DNA of 64,000 nucleotides from Bacillota bacterium (GTDB taxonomy: Bacteria > Bacillota > Clostridia > Clostridiales > Clostridiaceae), in assembly GCA_021781745.1 (NCBI GenBank), contig JAJXWH010000007.1, positions 1 to 64,000 on the forward strand, given 5' to 3'. Shown piece by piece: positions 62,653-64,000 of this stretch (within the stretch, counting starts at the first letter, position 1; each line of letters starts with the position of its first letter). Under the pieces are notes generated by a model. It made no database searches. It had not been told where the DNA came from and saw nothing but the letters and a program-made list of their open reading frames with translations. Made by a program: the position numbers and the translations under genes.

Positions 62653-63099
62653 ATGGATAAGAATAAAATTACTTATGGAGAATTAAACGATTTAAATTTA
62701 AAAGCTATTATAGCATTAAGCCGATGTATACAAAGTGTTAATAAAAGAGAACTTAAAATTATCAAAGAAGGAGGATTAACATTTTCACAATTTGGGGTGC
62801 TTGAAGTACTGTATCATAAAGGAGACTTAAGAGTCAGTGAAATATTAGAAAAAACTCTTTCAACTGGTGGGAATATGACTGTTGTTATAGATAACCTAGC
62901 TAAGGATAATTTAATCGAAAGACGTCCTGATCCTAAGGATAGACGTGCAAGTTTAATAAGTATCTCTGAAAAAGGAAGAAAGCTTATAAGTGAACTCTTC
63001 CCTAAGCATGTAGATAATTTAAGTGAAATTTTTAGTGCTTTAAGTGTTGAAGAGAAGAAGATTTTAATAAATATGTTAAAGAAATTATCAGGTGTATAG
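62653..63099 (+). CDS. MarR-family regulator, probably leaderless
   Basis: 148-residue winged-helix repressor. The recognition part is GDLRVSEILEKTLSTGGNMT, followed by DNLAKDNLIERRPDPKDRRA (wing with the DxRxxxxxLT-type motif). The frame continues upstream to 62551 but that part includes the promoter itself, so the ATG at 62653 is the realistic start. It lies about 8 bases after the -10 and has no ribosome site, implying a leaderless or near-leaderless message. Autorepression via the palindrome is likely. Confidence 0.85.
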   Translation: MDKNKITYGELNDLNLKAIIALSRCIQSVNKRELKIIKEGGLTFSQFGVLEVLYHKGDLRVSEILEKTLSTGGNMTVVIDNLAKDNLIERRPDPKDRRASLISISEKGRKLISELFPKHVDNLSEIFSALSVEEKKILINMLKKLSGV

Positions 63100-63126
63100 C
63101 TTACACCTTAATTTTTAAATCGATAG

Positions 63127-63160
63127 TACTAATTAGTAATTAACTAGTTAGTAATGATTG
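63127..63160. promoter_or_regulatory. Second MarR operator before the Cys-rich gene
   Basis: TACTAATTAGTA (63127-63138), an exact copy of the operator core at marR, is followed by a related TAACTAGTTAGTAA. It suggests that the same MarR also controls the gene at 63211. Confidence 0.7.
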
Positions 63161-63210
63161 TTTAATTTTATTTGGAAAATATGTTTTGAGATTAGAAAGG
63201 AAGAGTTTAA

Positions 63211-63639
63211 TTGGATTATTTAAGTAATTTGGTGAATGATATGAAGGAAATATGCGATGATTGTTGCCAGAAAGGTTCAGATAATTGCAATTATAGAAAA
63301 TGTAATATTGGATTCGCAAAATATGTAGTAGAAAATATTAAGGATAAAGCTATAAAAGCTATAGAGGATGGAGAAAATTTAATTCCAAAGGATGATTTAA
63401 AATACTATGAGGATAAAATAATAGCTAGAGGAATCGCAAATATTTGTAAGCTATGTAAAGACTGCAATGAAAATCATAGTGAAAATTGTGTTGTAGCGCT
63501 AACAAGAAGATCTCTAGAATACACACAATTAAAAGATAAGATAGAGTATCCAGGCAATGTACTTATGTACCTAATGAATGTTTCAAAGCAAAATCCAGAA
63601 CTGGCTGGGTCAATTAAATTAGAATACTTAAGTATATAA
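63211..63639 (+). CDS. Cys-rich hypothetical protein, 142 aa
   Basis: Soluble protein with two Cys clusters, CDDCCQKGSDNCNYRKC near the start and CKLCKDCNENHSENC near residue 80, spaced like metal- or Fe-S-binding sites. No family is recognised with confidence. TTG start with GGAAGAG upstream. The MarR operator copy lies 50-80 bases before it. The BFD-like gene follows, so the pair may act in Fe-S or redox handling. Confidence 0.7.
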   Translation: MDYLSNLVNDMKEICDDCCQKGSDNCNYRKCNIGFAKYVVENIKDKAIKAIEDGENLIPKDDLKYYEDKIIARGIANICKLCKDCNENHSENCVVALTRRSLEYTQLKDKIEYPGNVLMYLMNVSKQNPELAGSIKLEYLSI

Positions 63640-63739
63640 AAAACATTAATGAAAATAAAAACTCTAAAAAATAGTTAATGAAGGTGATTACAAAAAAGCC
63701 TTTCATATAAATAAAAAATAATGAGGAGAGTTACGAAGG

Positions 63740-64000
63740 ATGATTAAATCAATATTATCAAAATTATTTGGAATTAAGGAAGAAGTTAAAGTAGAGGACA
63801 ATAAAATTGTTTGTGGATGTTTTAAAATAACAGAGCAAGATTTGAAAAATGCAGTTAAAAATGGTGCAAAATCATTTGAAGAAGTGCAAGCTATCACAAA
63901 AGTAGGCACTGGCTGTGGTCGCTGTGTTGAAGGTAATAAAGCACTAATTAATAAATTAATATTAGCAAATAAAATAGAAGAAAATGCAATAGTATGTGGA
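63740..64000 (+). CDS. BFD-like [2Fe-2S]-binding protein, cut by the window end
   Basis: The first 87 codons run to the last base without a stop. After a 20-residue basic start (MIKSILSKLFGIKEEV) comes a BFD-type (2Fe-2S) domain: VCGCFKITEQDLKNAV and TGCGRCVEG, giving the C-x-C ... C-x2-C ligand set. A further Cys follows at the edge (IVCG), which might open a second BFD repeat. GGAGAG lies nine bases before the ATG. Confidence 0.85.
   Translation, partial: MIKSILSKLFGIKEEVKVEDNKIVCGCFKITEQDLKNAVKNGAKSFEEVQAITKVGTGCGRCVEGNKALINKLILANKIEENAIVCG

Overview
The window is AT-rich DNA with strong AGGAGG-type ribosome binding sites, many TTG/GTG starts, simple hairpin-plus-T terminators and a sporulation-type membrane protein. 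This points to a Clostridium sensu stricto-like Firmicute; species cannot be assigned. No rRNA, tRNA or CRISPR array was seen.

Layout. 0-1.5 kb: IS4-family transposase on the minus strand. 1.6-18.6 kb: chromosomal genes, including a CstA transporter, Kup potassium uptake, a MEMO/LigB-AMMECR1 fusion and its radical-SAM partner (AmmeMemoRadiSam set), TetR, Lon, a YtaF/MntP-like protein, and a run of small unrelated or unknown genes (GNAT, thioesterase, GyrI-like, methyltransferase, PNPOx-like). Two long palindromic intergenic elements lie here. 18.7-53.7 kb: an island of respiratory, metal and envelope genes, all actively coded on the plus strand. It holds a subtilisin-like protease, two Cys-rich copper-storage-like proteins, a Met/His-rich repeat protein, a DedA-PAP2 fusion, two UbiA prenyltransferases, an 11-subunit complex I (nuoABCDHIJKLMN, no NADH module), an OmpR-type two-component system, PspA, a cupredoxin, an HMA protein, a chemoreceptor, a beta-propeller lipoprotein, an Lgt-like enzyme, a polyprenyl diphosphate synthase, DoxX, a YtkA-like protein, a NapH-like Fe-S membrane protein, a CPBP protease and a MenG/UbiE methyltransferase. 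54-64 kb: metal transport (DMT with His tail, Mn2+ riboswitch plus Gdt1-type exporter, FTR1 iron permease plus lipoprotein), a FAD-Rieske oxidoreductase, MarR, and Cys-rich/BFD-like proteins.

The main discovery is a shared promoter architecture. Thirteen sites between 18.7 and 47.8 kb carry two CTTCA/CTACA half-sites exactly 11 bp apart. In 12 of them a -10 hexamer starts exactly 27 bp after the first half-site. They precede the two-component operon itself, the complex I operon, menaquinone-type genes, the protease, copper proteins, PspA operon, chemoreceptor and lipoprotein genes. I infer that the local OmpR/PhoB-type regulator controls a coherent envelope-respiration-copper regulon.

Several broken fragments (subtilisin tail, histidine-kinase piece, SHOCT piece, TlpA-like thioredoxin, half of a DUF1259 gene) lie between live genes. 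They show that this region has been duplicated and trimmed.
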